DNA of 64,000 nt from Symbiodinium sp. CCMP2592 (GCA_905221615.1 CAJNDT010003391.1:32501-96500), one strand, 5' to 3'; shown: positions 50,785 to 62,355, counted from the stretch's first letter. Numbers and translations: made by a program. The notes: generated by a model from the sequence alone, not told the origin.

Positions 50785-52700
50785 TTATCTCCCAGCGCGA
50801 GAACCCTGGCGGGGACGGGACCTGGTAGAAAGAGCTTGACGAGCGACCCTGGCGGGTATGGCGGGCGACTCTGGCGGGGACGGCTGACGACCCTGGCGGG
50901 GACTTGGTGGACGGACGACTTTGGCGGGACGGCGCGCGACCCTGGCGGGGACGGCGGGCAACCCTGGCGGGGACGGCGGACGACTCTGCTGTGACAGCAA
51001 AAGGGCCAAAAACAGCTTGGCAGACGACTCTGGAGGGGGACGGCGGACGACCCTGGCGGGGACGGCGGGCGACCCTGGCGGGGACGGCGGACGACTCTGG
51101 CGGGGACTTGGCGACTCTGACAGGGACTGAAAAAGCCAAAAACAGCTTGGCAGACGACTCTGGAGGGATGGCGCCTTATCTCCCAGCGCGAGAACCCTGG
51201 CGGGGACGGGACCTGGTAGAAAGAGCTTGACGACGAGTGACCCTGGCGGGGATGGCGAGCGCTCTGGCGGGGACCCTGGCGGGGACTTGGTGGACGGACG
51301 ACTTTGGCGGGGACGGCGGACGACTCTGCTGTGACAGCAAAAGGGCCAAAAACAGCTTGGCAGACGACTCTGGAGGGACGGCGGACGACCCTGGCGGGGA
51401 CGGCGGGCGACCCTGGCGGGGACGGCGGACGACTCTGGCGGGGACTTGGCGACTCTGACAGGGACTGAAAAAGCCAAAAACAGCTTGGCAGACGACTCTG
51501 GAGGGGATGGCGCCTTATCTCCCAGCGCGAGAACCCTGGCGGGGACGGGACCTTGTAGAAAGAGCTTGACGACGAGCGACCCTGGCGGGGATGGCGAGCC
51601 CTCTGGCGGGGACCCTGGCGGTGGACGGACGACTTTGGCGGGGACGGCGCGCGACCCTGGCGGGGACGGCGGGCAACCCTGGCGGGGACGGCGGCTAAAA
51701 ACAGCTTGGGACGGCGGGTGACCCTGCGGGGACGGCGGACAACTCTGGTGGGGACTTGGCGATGACTTTGACAGGCACGAAAAGGCCAAAAACAGTTTGG
51801 CAGACGGACGACCCTGGCGGGGACGGCGGGCAACCCTAACGGGGACGTCGGACACTCTGGCGGGCACTTGGCTTTGACAGCAACTAAAAAGGCCAAAAAC
51901 AGCTTGGCAGACGATTCTGGAGGACGGCGGACGACCCTGGCGGGGACGGCGGGCGATCGTGGCGGGGACGGATCCAGTTCCTCCAAAAGAGCTTTGCGGA
52001 CAACCTGCGGGGCCCGTTCGTCGTGCTTCCCTCTGAGGAACAGGCCAGGCAAACAGCGACCAAAGTCTGGCCGCCCGGCGCCACACAGGAGCTCAGCGGG
52101 CCAATCTGGCCGGAGACGGTTTAAACGCTCAAAAAATACGGACCCTGGCGGGGACGGCGACCCTGACCAAGCGACCCTGGCGGGGCAGCGGTGTGACCCT
52201 GGCGGGGACGGCGGACGACCCCTTGAAGGACTCGTGGACGATCCAGTTACTCCAAAAAGAGCTTTGCGGACAACTCTGCAGGGCCGTTCGTCGTCCTTCT
52301 CTTTGAAGCATAGACGCGAAACAAGCTTTTTCTGGTGTGGACGGTTCGTCGTCCTTCTCTGTGAGGAACAGGCAAGGTAAACAGCCACCAAGGTCTGGCG
52401 CCACACAGGAGCTCAGCAAGCCAATCTGGCCGGGGACGGTTTGTCAGTTTGTCGTCTTCTCCACTCCAGAGCCTTAAACGACCCAGGCGGCACGCTTCGT
52501 CGTCCTTCTCTCTGAAGAATCGACGACTCTGGCAGGAACCGGGCGAAAAAACCCTGGCGGCCGACTGGATGATCAGCACTCTTGGCCGGACTGGCACGGA
52601 CAGCGGACGGCTGCAGACCACTTCTGGAGGCCTGGCACTGGGCCCTGACGGACGACTCTGACGACGGCTGACGGACGACTCTGGCGGCCGGCGAGGACGA
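50785..52700. repeat. GC-rich minisatellite complex
   Basis: A core of about 23 bp (GGCGGGGACGGCGGGCGACC, CTGG region) is arranged in higher-order blocks that each start TTATCTCCCAGCGCGAGAAC (50788, 51175, 51516) and carry GCCAAAAACAGCTTGGCAGA. A second module of about 230 bp (GATCCAGTTCCTCCAAAAGA) follows twice (about 51970 and 52240). The 559-codon minus frame exists because GC-rich repeats lack stop codons, and other frames are open too. Confidence 0.93.
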
Positions 52701-52917
52701 GCGAGGGCGTCGCTATTTTGTGACTACATCACTCGGATGTCCCTTTGACGTTCCGCAACATTGCAACGTCTTTTCGGCTAGTGCAGCACTCGAATAAGAA
52801 GAAGCAGAACACAAAACCCGTTCTAGTCCTGCTTCGGGTGGTTGTGGGTGGGTTCCACGTTACGAAGACGGCGCGACCCACGACCCCATGGGTGGGGCGC
52901 GCCGTGGCACTGTGACA

Positions 52918-52990
52918 CACCCTAAACCCGAAACCCTTAAACCCCAAACCCAAAACCCGAAACCCTTAAACCCTAAACGCTTAAACCCCA
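52918..52990. repeat. Telomere-like tract (C-strand)
   Basis: CCCTAAACCC/CCCGAAACCC words. Confidence 0.85.
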
Positions 52991-53129
52991 AAGCCTCAAC
53001 CCGCCAAACAATGTGAGCCCGCAGGCCCGAACATCTCCTGGTATGCAGCTATCTTGAGCTTGATAAGCCCCTAGCTCAATCTGCACCTTCCTCCTGAAGC
53101 CTGAGCCCTGACCCTGCTCTAATTACTAA

Positions 53130-54215
53130 GGCCCCTATAGTACCCCCCCAAACTCGCCCAGACCCAGGACGTGCGCACGTCCTTGGATACGACGTTGCGC
53201 ATCCTTGGCCCGCCGGGAGGCATGTGATTCTTCCACGGGTTGGGAGTCGGCAGAGCGTATATTGTAATGTAATATATACATTGTATATGACATATTTAAT
53301 CACCCAAACTTCCCTAATTAAGCTGCCTTTGTGGTGCACAATACCCCCCACCTTACCCTCCACACTGGGGTTGTGTTGAACTTCCTGACGATGGCTAGCG
53401 TAGAGCCTTACAGGTGCTGGTTCTGGACTGCAGCATAAGACGTGGTTGCAGTCAGACTGTGCCAGCATTGTGTTGCTACTTCCTCGATTCGCGAGCTACT
53501 TGCCACCCTAAGCTATGAATCCTAAAATGCGAATCACCAATACCATGACCCTAAAGCCCAACTTCGCACTACCCCCTGATGGCAAGCAGATGAATGCCCA
53601 AACAGCACATATGGGTTTCTTAGAGCTAAGTTTCCCTTCGTGGGGTCCTTCTACTTAGGAAGGATCCCACTTCGGGAATTCACTACCACATGGATGTGCA
53701 TTTTTCACGATCAACTGAGGGGCCCTCTTCTGCTCAGGTTGGGAATGTTTGTCCTTGCTATTGTTTATGTAAGACTTGGTGATCTATGAACTGCGAAACA
53801 TGCCGAGAATCTGCAGGCGCGTGTTCTTGGACGGACGTATTCGCTTGTTCTTCTGTCCTGGGCCCGCGTCGCAGCGGAAATATCTTTGGTTCGCTTGTAG
53901 GAGCCCTTCATAATAACCCTTGCGCATTGTAGAACCGTTAAGAGGCTCGTGTTTTAGTGTCCTCAGTACCAGGACCGCTCAAACCCAGTAACCGAAAGGC
54001 AACAAGGCAGTCCAAACGCCTGGCACCAATTTATTGGCAATCGAACCCGGCATCTTTTCACCAGCAAACGAAATTGCCATCAAACACCTTGGCATCTTTC
54101 ACAATCTTCGGGTTCGTGGTTTAGGTAAGCCTGATGTCAGGAAGCCGCACCGAAGCCCTTCGTGACATGGTTTGTGCTGCTCTTGCAAGTCCCTTCAAGC
54201 GGACATGACGCTCCC
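53130..54215. other. No gene supported
   Basis: Starts with a family C right end (AATTACTAAGGCCCCTATAG). 53255-53300 is TA-rich. Otherwise unique DNA with short conflicting frames, downstream of the zinc-finger exon. Confidence 0.5.
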
Positions 54216-54219
54216 GCAC

Positions 54220-54270
54220 CTGGGTGGCGAAAGTGGCAATAGTCGCACTGGACCCCCTTGCCGCACTTCC
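54220..54270 (-). CDS. CCCH-type zinc finger exon (C-terminal half of finger)
   Basis: Minus-strand exon between CGTCAG and a GT donor (CCAG then GTGCGG) reading GKCGKGVQCDYCHFRHP. The spacing C-x5-C-x2-CH with a following H matches the second half of alveolate CCCH fingers (GCxxGxxCxxCHxPH), which usually bind RNA. The first cysteine pair should be in another exon, which I did not find. The open frame continues on both sides (54137-54340) but reads less well there. Confidence 0.55.
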
Positions 54271-54401
54271 CTGACGAGGGCGAACGACCAATTGGAACAC
54301 CGAGGTTTGTGGGAGGCAGTTGCGAAGGCTGCAGTGGCATTTGCCTTATGTCACAGTACTGGCAAGTCCGAAACGTAAACCTCAGGACGATCTGGTCATG
54401 T

Positions 54402-54602
54402 AGGGGCCTTTATAACTATTTTGGTGGCTCATATTTAGAATCCTATAAGGTAATCCACAAAAACTAGGATACCCAGTAACCTAAGAATAAAAAGGCCTCT
54501 CTTTTTGGGTTGGGTAACTTTATAAGGAACCTAGGACTACAAAAAGGGAATAAGGGTACTACTGGGCATCCTAGAAAAGGAGCTACTCTCGGGCCTTAGG
54601 GT
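54402..54602. mobile_element. Composite: family E element split by family D
   Basis: The outer element starts like family C (TAGGGGCCTTTATAACTA), continues as family E (TTTAGAATCCTATAAGGTAA) and ends GGGCCTTAGGGTA. A family D element (54464-54574, CTAGGAT...ATCCTAG) sits between CCACAAAAA and AAAAGGAGCTAC. Removing it with one AAAA restores the family sequence. Confidence 0.85.
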
Positions 54603-54832
54603 AAAATCCTCCAAGGGGTTGCTTATTGCTCTAGGGTTTTTGGGGCTTTCGGAATTGTCGGAATCTTTGGGTTTAAGGCTTCAGGATTTGGGGGGCTCAG
54701 GCTGGAGCTCCCGGAAGTTCATTGCATTTCAACCAGATCCTTGTATAGGGACCCCATGACAAGGAGTGGAGGAGAGCTTGAAAAGCAAAGACGCATACAA
54801 ACAAAAGCATGTATTGTTTACATGTGTGTGTA

Positions 54833-54912
54833 CATATATTTATATGCACACACACAGATATATACGTACGGATGTACTTGTGCTCATACTTCTCTCTCTC
54901 TCTCTCTCTCTT
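54833..54912. repeat. CA/TA and TC microsatellites
   Basis: ACACACACAGATATATA followed about 20 bp on by CTCTCTCTCTCTCTCTC. Confidence 0.92.
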
Positions 54913-55092
54913 ACATCATTTCGTCCGATCGGCCTTTGAACCAAAACAGACACGGAGAGCAGGTGTCCGGATGCTGCAGGCCTCAGCTTGCCACACGCCG
55001 GGTTTTGATAGGGTCTTAGCAATTAGCATAGGGTTCCCTTCAAAGGGCTCCTTTTAAAGGGCTGTTATAAGGCCTACTAGAAGGTATGATAT

Positions 55093-55135
55093 GGGAGTTG
55101 CCGAAAAGTAGGGGCAACCTCTTTCTGAAGCTCCC
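55093..55135. mobile_element. Family A deletion derivative
   Basis: GGGAGTTGCCGAAAAGTAGG and TCTGAAGCTCCC, only 43 bp apart: both ends kept, interior lost. Confidence 0.6.
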
Positions 55136-55249
55136 ATCGGGGATTTTGAGGCTTCTGCAGGCTTTAGGGTAGAGTTCAGGGTTTAGGGATTTTGATAGGG
55201 CATTCGAGGGCGTCTGCAGCGGTGCTATGAAGGTGATGATTGGGTTCCA

Positions 55250-55347
55250 CCCAGAGACTCCAATATCCCTTAATTAAGAAATCTACCTTAAATTATAGTA
55301 GGTTCCCTAATATGATGTAAGGTATATAGGGATATTGGAGTCTCTTG
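55250..55347. mobile_element. Foldback family B
   Basis: CCCAGAGACTCCAATATCCC and GGGATATTGGAGTCTCTTGG, with CA on both flanks. Confidence 0.9.
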
Positions 55348-55375
55348 GCACAGGTTCGATGACAGATCATATCCT

Positions 55376-55560
55376 AGACCCAAGAGTAACCTAGGAATAA
55401 GAAGGGTGCCCTTTTTGGTTTAAAGGGGCTTACCCTGAAAAACTTACCTTTGGCTAGTAGGGAGTGGAAGAACGGTAGTAATTGTAGCTATAATTGTACC
55501 CCATTCCTCCATTCCATACTAACCAAAGGTACGAAAAAGGGAATAAGGCCTACTCTATTG
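55376..55560. mobile_element. Family D element split by family F
   Basis: The D left half (CCTAGACCCAAGAGTAACCT) ends in GAAAAA. A complete F element (55443-55533, CTTACCTTTGG...CCAAAGGTACG) follows, then AAAAAGGGAATAAGGCCTAC resumes family D. The A-run on both sides looks like a target duplication. Confidence 0.85.
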
Positions 55561-55587
55561 CTCGCCGGGTTTTAGAAAGGTGTATAT

Positions 55588-55677
55588 GGGAGTTTGACCC
55601 GAATGAAGTACCCTGAATAGTAGGATCCTTATCAAAAGGACACCAACATAAGGTACCCCTCATCTTCGGAAAATGCC
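55588..55677. mobile_element. Foldback family A with ATAT duplication
   Basis: GGGAGTTTGACCC...CTTCGGAAAATGCC, flanked by ATAT at 55584-55587 and 55678-55681. Confidence 0.85.
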
Positions 55678-55743
55678 ATATGGTTTCATAGGGTCTCTAA
55701 TAGGGTTGACAGGGTTTTGGCTTTCAAGCACTTTGGGGGTTAT

Positions 55744-55838
55744 AGACCGGCCTTAGTAATTGGAATAGGGTCTGGGGCCCATTGTACTATATTAGAGCAA
55801 GGAACCCCCAAACTAGGATAGGTAATTATTTACGCGTA
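55744..55838. mobile_element. Foldback family C, decayed ends
   Basis: CCGGCCTTAGTAATTGGAAT...GGTAATTATTTACGCG; both GGGGCC ends are mutated. Confidence 0.7.
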
Positions 55839-56097
55839 ATTATATACTTCAGGGTTACAAGGTCAAGAGATGAGGGTTGCGGAGTCTAGGGTTTTGAAGA
55901 TTTAGGGTGTTCGGGCTTTTAGGATTTGGGCCTCAGATGCCGCAGCTGCTTTCATTTAAAATTAAGGACCCTAGCATGGAAAGGGAGGTTTCTGGAGATG
56001 TTTGCGGAGAGCTATTTCAGGGCAGGGCTTCAGGGTTTCGCAGCTTTGTCAGCGCTAGAGGGATTCAGCTTAGTGTTTCAGGTTTAAGCCTTTAAGG

Positions 56098-56275
56098 CGT
56101 CCTAAACCCCTAAACCCTAACCCTAAAACCCTGAACCCAATATATCAGACAGGCATCTCCCGAGGGACGTCTTCTCGCCTGGCCCCGGTAATTAAAGTTG
56201 GCTGTAGGGGGTTTGGGGTTTGGGGTCTAGGGGTTTAGGGTTCAGGGTTCAGGGCTAGGGGTTAGGGTTAAGGCT
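56098..56275. repeat. Telomere-like blocks, C-strand then G-strand
   Basis: CCCTAAACCCTAACCC at 56104-56140 and GGGTTTAGGGTTCAGGG at 56203-56275, again facing outward, separated by 60 bp. Confidence 0.85.
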
Positions 56276-56664
56276 TTGTTGCTGAAGGTGAATGCGCTTA
56301 GAGTTTTGGGTTAAGGCGCTATGGTTTGCAGTGTGCGAGTTTGGATTTTTGCGTTGAAGCCCTGCGCATGTGATGTTTCTAACTTCCACAGGGCCAGGTG
56401 TGGATCTTGGCACAGAAGGGCCTGCACAACCCTAACCCCAATGAGGTCTGCTTTGACATGTCGCAGTTTCGAGTTTGCCGGTGTTTGTCCGCCGTAATGG
56501 CGTTCAATAATATTTGTTTGCATTTTCGGACGACGACAGCTATTATTCATATAAGAGCTGATTAGTGATAGTATTGCATATGTGTAGTACCGTCAGTAAT
56601 CGTGCTTCTGCAAAATTATCATTGCCTTCTCTCCTTCAACGGTCTGTCAAGCTAATTTTTTAAT

Positions 56665-56765
56665 GATAGGGCCGTCAATAGTTCGAATGGGGTTTTGGTG
56701 TATATCATACCATGAGTATAGATAGGAACCCCTACAATAGTTTTGGCCATTATTTAAGCCTCTAT
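56665..56765. mobile_element. Foldback family C, diverged
   Basis: GATAGGGCCGTCAATAGTTC...GGCCATTATTTAAGCCTCTA. Confidence 0.65.
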
Positions 56766-56838
56766 AATCATCTACATCTACAACGGAACCCTATTCAAAT
56801 TATGAAGCAAGCCTCGTATATTACTTGCCCCAGCGGAT

Positions 56839-56948
56839 GCAGAGAGTCCAATATACCCTTTGATTAAGGAATAGAGATTAAATCATAATAGGAAACCCCT
56901 TATAACTTAATGTCTATTCCTTAATTAAGGGGTATTGGGCTGTCTGGG
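56839..56948. mobile_element. Foldback family B
   Basis: GCAGAGAGTCCAATATACCC and GGGGTATTGGGCTGTCTGGG. Confidence 0.85.
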
Positions 56949-57427
56949 TATACCAATTCCCCCCTCCCCTCCTCCCGGTCTAATTCTGAGACCGACCTTG
57001 CTCGTTGAAGGGCACTTGCTCTAGCAGCTCTTCGACAGATCTGCAGATGCAGGAATGGGGGCTAGCGAGGACTTTGGGGTTCTGCGGTTGAGGGTTCACG
57101 CGCCTCGATTACCGGGGGCATTGTCTTCATAAGTGCCAGACCAAGCCCCAAACCCAAAGCCATGAACTCGAAACCCATATAGTTAACCTCAGGCTAGAGA
57201 ACCCCAAGCCCTCATCCTCTCTGAACGGACCACACCCCCACCCCCGGGAGGATCCAACAAGTAGATCGCTTAATGTGGGGCCGCATACTACTAAGGAGTA
57301 CTACAGTATATAGGAAACCCCTCAAGAGATCTACTTTTAGATCCTCGACGGGTCTGGGCAACAGAACTTCAGCTTCTGGAGAACTCCGAAAACCGATTCG
57401 GCAGAATGGGATCAACACCTGGCAGCA

Positions 57428-58165
<738 letters not shown>

Positions 58166-58366
58166 AACAGCTTTTAGTCACTGCTCCTCCGAGTTCCCTC
58201 ATGTAACTGTACGACAATGTACTCCAAATGACTCATACAAGCTCTTAAGGTTTTGGTAACGGAGTTATACCATAGCATACCCCGTTCAAAGTCCTGTTTC
58301 AAGCCGAAGTCCCCCGTTCCGAAGCATTGAGCAACGGACATACATGGCCAGACATGTCATTCTATC

Positions 58367-58438
58367 TCCTCTCTCTCCCTCTCTCTCTGTCTCTCTGAGG
58401 ATCAGAGGAGGCCACTCCTTCGTTCCCCCCCCCCCCCC
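58367..58438. repeat. CT microsatellite and C14 run
   Basis: CTCTCTCTCCCTCTCTCTC, then C14 at 58425-58438. Confidence 0.92.
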
Positions 58439-58703
58439 TTGCGCACCTGCCGGCGGGCTGGGAGCCATCCTCCATGCTACGGAAATGAATGATTTGGGGT
58501 CTTGAAGGCTTTTGGTTTCTTGTTGAGTAAGGTACAAGTCTTCGGATTTCGGTTTGTGTTTTAAGGGTTTGTACGTCTGGGCCGTCTGGGGATTTGGGGT
58601 TACGAGTTTCAACGTGCATGGCTCGGGGGTTAGTGGTTGGGGTTTCGGGTTGGATCAGGTCGGTAAGGTCTCAAGATTTCAAAAGGGTTTTGGGTGTGCA
58701 GGG

Positions 58704-58865
58704 CTACAAAGTTTGAGAGGGTGCAGGCATGCTTTGGGCACTTCCTTCGGGGTCTGTCAGGAACGGATCGCAAATGAGCTGCTTAGAGGTTTGCACCACG
58801 GCCTTCCAGACTGAAAACGCATTCGCGACGAAGCTTGACTGGGCGTCATTTTGCATTGCGCGGGC
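58704..58865 (-). CDS. Candidate terminal exon, unrecognised protein
   Basis: After GGAGAG the frame opens with GCC and reads ARAMQNDAQSSFVANAFSV, WKAVVQTSKQLICDPFLTD and PEGSAQSMPAPSQTL, then TAG (58704-58706), 54 codons in all. The AG|GCC start is the same exon boundary seen in the ABCA gene. Amino-acid use looks natural. No family recognised; it may end the gene begun by the exons at 59.1-59.4 kb. Confidence 0.4.
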   Translation of the reverse strand, partial: ARAMQNDAQSSFVANAFSVWKAVVQTSKQLICDPFLTDPEGSAQSMPAPSQTL

Positions 58866-58952
58866 CTCTCCCCTGGCGGTGCTATGTTGTGCCCAGCGTC
58901 ACCATGAATTTGCCACCCAGCTGAAGCCCTTTCAGCCGACAGTCCCCTACTA

Positions 58953-59052
58953 TAGGGGCCTTGATAATTAGAATAGGGTTTTGGGGCCCCTTATACTATA
59001 CTTACAATAAGGAACCTCCAAAATAGTATAGGTAGTCATTTAGGTCCCTGTA
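58953..59052. mobile_element. Foldback family C, full length
   Basis: TATAGGGGCCTTGATAATTA...GTCATTTAGGTCCCTGTA. Confidence 0.88.
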
Positions 59053-59099
59053 GTAAACCAAATCCACAACATCCCCACCAGGTTATAGGCGCCAAGCGA

Positions 59100-59291
59100 C
59101 AAGCGGAGAGGGCAGGAACAGAATCTACATAGTTCAACCGAGAACCCAAAGTCACGCTCTAGAGCCGTTGGTCGCACAGAACAGGGGCAGCCGATGGTAC
59201 GATACTTCTGCCAGAAGAAGCAGGCTTTGATTTTCTCAACCTTGTTGCGTGCAGCCTTGCTCGCCTCAATGACACCATGATGATTATCCTT
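59100..59291 (-). CDS. Candidate exon of same unrecognised gene
   Basis: After a CAGTAG acceptor the frame reads KDNHHGVIEASKAARNKVEK, then IKACFFWQKYRTIG, and stays open for about 200 nt. A basic, helix-prone stretch, which is unusual in the surrounding repeat-derived DNA. The 3' end is approximate. Family unknown. Confidence 0.35.
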
Positions 59292-59370
59292 CTACTGGTT
59301 GCAAGTAGTGCTCTGTCAGACTGCAATGATTGTCTTTCATGCCCTTATCGCTCCTTGGAAGGAGCTAGAC

Positions 59371-59442
59371 CTTGTCGTTCAGAATCACCATCATCATCAT
59401 CGTCATCATCATCGAGCTCATCACGAATGACGCCAGCGCCAT
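59371..59442 (-). CDS. Candidate transmembrane exon, methionine-rich
   Basis: Between GTGAAG and AAG before GTCTAG the frame reads MALASFVMSSMMM, then TMMMMVILNDK, a methionine-rich hydrophobic segment long enough to cross a membrane. Part of the signal comes from a CAT/ATG repeat, so it may be chance. It is in phase with the next candidate exon, 79 nt away. Confidence 0.3.
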
Positions 59443-59935
59443 CTTCACCAGGTCTAACCCGTCAAAGGAACAAGTACGATCGCCAGACTATCTCTTGGTT
59501 GTCTTAGCCTCGTCTTCTGCTCGGCACTTGCTGCGATGTCTTCCGTTCGCAAGGCAGCTGACACGACAACGAGGCCCTTCCCCAACCCCGGAGTGCGGAA
59601 TCCAGAAAGAACCCTGCACTCCGTCCTGCAATCCGACTGGCAGAGGCTGCACTAAGCGAAGCTTGTTGGATGGCCTTGGGTTCCAAGGATTCAAGGGGAT
59701 GTGCTAAATTATATGCTCCAAAAGAGGGTTTACGCTCTGTGGCTACAAGGGTTCTGCTATGGAAAGTTCGGGCTCAGGCGGCTTATGCCTTGTGAGGTCT
59801 TTAGATCACTACGAGGCTCCACTGGGGATTTCCGCGAGACACGGACCAGAGCCTCCGTTTGCCAGCGGCTGAAACCTCTTCCTTAAACTTTCCCCTAAAG
59901 ACGACAAGGGATGGTTGAAGGGTGTAGACCCCTTG

Positions 59936-60037
59936 CTAGGATGCCCGGTAACCTAGGAATAAAAAGGGCTCCCTATACTCATTATAAGGAACCTAGGACT
60001 ACAAAAAGGGGAAAAAGGGTACTACTGGGCATCCTAG
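59936..60037. mobile_element. Foldback family D
   Basis: CTAGGATGCCCGGTAACCTA and GGTACTACTGGGCATCCTAG. Confidence 0.9.
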
Positions 60038-60134
60038 TTTGTGAATGTACTAGTTGAGAGAAGGAACGGCTTCGTCGGAGCAACCAAGGTCATCGACTTC
60101 TCCTGTGAAGCAGCTGGGGACTGACGCCTCTCCA

Positions 60135-60230
60135 CTTACCTTTGGTTAGTAGGGAATGGAAGAATGGTAGTTTATATAGGGCTTAGGGTTTATATAGGTA
60201 ATATAGGGTTTAGGGTTAAGGTACTACGGC
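60135..60230. mobile_element. Half of a family F element joined to telomere-like DNA
   Basis: CTTACCTTTGGTTAGTAGGG through AGAATGGTAG (60170) is a normal F left half. The right half is replaced by TTTATATAGGGCTTAGGG and GGGTTTAGGG words. Confidence 0.75.
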
Positions 60231-60570
60231 TACTCTGCAACGACGACCACCAGCACGAACACGGGCTTCCGAAAAACGGGGGAGCTTAAATCTCAGCTCA
60301 GAGAATAAGATTAGCAGCAACAGCAATAGTCGGAGCATCCGCTTGGCAGTGGCTAGACAGAAGCCGAAGCAGCAATTGCAGAACTACCAACCCAAAATGG
60401 ACGCTGGAAAATCCCAAACACGAGCTTTAGAAAATCTATAAACAGTAACTCTGACACTGTGACGGAGGCTGCGGGGGCTTCCCTGAACAGCCCCGCTCAA
60501 AGTCTCATAGGCCTTCACTGTGAATGGGACGTACCAGATTCGAGAAGACCTAGAGTTCCAAAATTCGACA

Positions 60571-60686
60571 GGTTTAGGGTTTAGGGTATAGGGTATAGGG
60601 TTTAGGGTATAGGGTTTAGGGTTTAGGGTTTAGGGTTTAGGGTTTAGGGTTTAGGGTTTAGGGTATAGGGTTTAGGGTTTAGGGAC
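60571..60686. repeat. Best-preserved telomere-type tract
   Basis: Sixteen near-perfect TTTAGGG heptamers, four of them in the TATAGGG variant. Confidence 0.95.
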
Positions 60687-60989
60687 ATCACGCTCAAAAT
60701 CCAAATCCCACCACCGCACATATCACCCTTGGGGGGATGCAGCGCAAGTCCTGGGACTCGACTTGGTCGGCCCTCAGAGAACCCAACAGAAGAGGGGGGG
60801 CTTCTTTGAGGGCCTTCATTACTCTGAGGGTTTGGGCTTAAGGGCTTCAGGGCTGGGTCTTAGGGTTTAGGGTTTAGGGGGTTCAAGGGTTTTCGGGTTT
60901 GGGGCTTGCGAGGGTTGAGGCGCTATCATGGTTTCGGCCGTTTGAGCTTTGAAGTTTGGCGAAAACAGATAATTTGTTCATGTTTTCTT

Positions 60990-61100
60990 CCCAGAGAGCC
61001 CAAGGGGCCCCTTAATTAAGGAATGTACCTTAAGTTGTAAGAGGGCGCATAATATGATTTAAGGTATATACCTTAATTAAGGGGTATTGGGCTCTCTGGG
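60990..61100. mobile_element. Foldback family B
   Basis: CCCAGAGAGCCC and GGGGTATTGGGCTCTCTGGG, with TT on both flanks. Contains two CCTTAATTAAGG palindromes. Confidence 0.9.
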
Positions 61101-61359
61101 TTTCTGGATCAGGGGGCAAACCCTGAAGGCCTTGTGACTTGTGATGACAGTTATCATGATAAGCATAGTCATGCGCTGCTGATACTGACCATCATCATCA
61201 CAAATAATATAACCATACTTTGCATAGCAATTAAAAAAACCATCAAACATAAAGACATAAACCCACAGTCTTCATTTCCGAGAAGGGAATTCAGCTGTAG
61301 GGCTTCAGGCTGACACTTTCCCAGAAGGTCCACTACCTTTCATTCATGGAATACCCGAA

Positions 61360-61453
61360 TACCCTAAGGCCCCATAGTAGTTCCTTTTTGGGATTAACTT
61401 AAAGGAATCTAAATCTGAACCACAAAAAGGAACTACTTTGGGGCCTTAGGGTA
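61360..61453. mobile_element. Foldback family E, best copy
   Basis: Arms of about 31 bp: TACCCTAAGGCCCCATAGTA then GTTCCTTTTTGG, mirrored by CAAAAAGGAACTACTTTGGG then GCCTTAGGGTA. Confidence 0.93.
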
Positions 61454-61549
61454 TACCTTAGAGGATTGGGCTCTTGCGGATCTGGAACGATTTCGGATGG
61501 ATTTGGGGCTCAAGAGGTCTTGGGATTTCTGCTACTTGTTGACGGTATA

Positions 61550-61625
61550 CATACATACAAACATACATATATATATATATTGCCATAGCATAACATATCA
61601 GATCATATATATATATATATATAAA
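61550..61625. repeat. TA microsatellite
   Basis: Two TATATATA runs separated by a short AT-rich spacer. Confidence 0.92.
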
Positions 61626-61913
61626 CAATATCAAGGCCCCGTGCTTACTGTTTCTCAAAGTTGAAGCGCACTTTTTCCACCTACTCCTGAAGAGGGTCAG
61701 GAATCAGGAGGTGTCACAAGCGAAGCTTCATAGGGACAACTATGATGACTTTGCGGGAACTAGAAGGGGCTACTATTCCCAACTATTCCGACCGCTAAAA
61801 TTTCAAAACACCCCTTATGAAAGCCTATGTAGCCCCAGAGTATCATGGAACTCGACAGCGCCGCCACGAAACCCTCCAGCACTGCCACAGCGCCCTGTGC
61901 AACATGCAAAGCC

Positions 61914-61977
61914 GTAAACCCTAAACCCTAAACTCTAAACCCTAAACCCTAAACTCTAAACCCTAAACCCTAAACCG
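61914..61977. repeat. Telomere-type tract (C-strand)
   Basis: Nine heptamers, alternating CCCTAAA and ACTCTAA variants. Confidence 0.93.
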
Positions 61978-62079
61978 CCGTACACCCCGAAGGTTTCCCG
62001 ATCGCACTCGGGGCGCAACGCAGGTTCCGGCGACGACGGTGACGATGCAACCGGCCGAGGGTCCTGCCTGTTCAGGTGA

Positions 62080-62355
62080 GATACCTATATATATATATAT
62101 ATGAATATAGATATACATAATATGTGTTGTAAGTGTATATATATATATAGCACATATATATATATACATATCTGCGTATATATGTATACATGTATACAAA
62201 TGTCTATATTTGTGTATATATATATATATATGAATATAAAGACAAACGTATGTGATAACATCTACACACGCACATACATTCATGAAGAAAGGCATTACTG
62301 CATACATTTACACAGATGTTTGTGTGTGTGTATACCTACTCATACATATACATAG
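62080..62355. repeat. TA/TATG/TGTG microsatellite region
   Basis: Long TA runs, then TACATA and TGTGTGTG. Confidence 0.92.

Noticed and set aside
50727..52406. 559-codon minus frame
   Set aside because: GC-rich tandem repeat in which stop codons are rare. The peptide is repeats of Pro, Arg, Ser and Val with no sign of selection.
60571..60686. True chromosome end
   Set aside because: Only about 16 heptamers with variants, with unique DNA on both sides. An interstitial tract, not a telomere.
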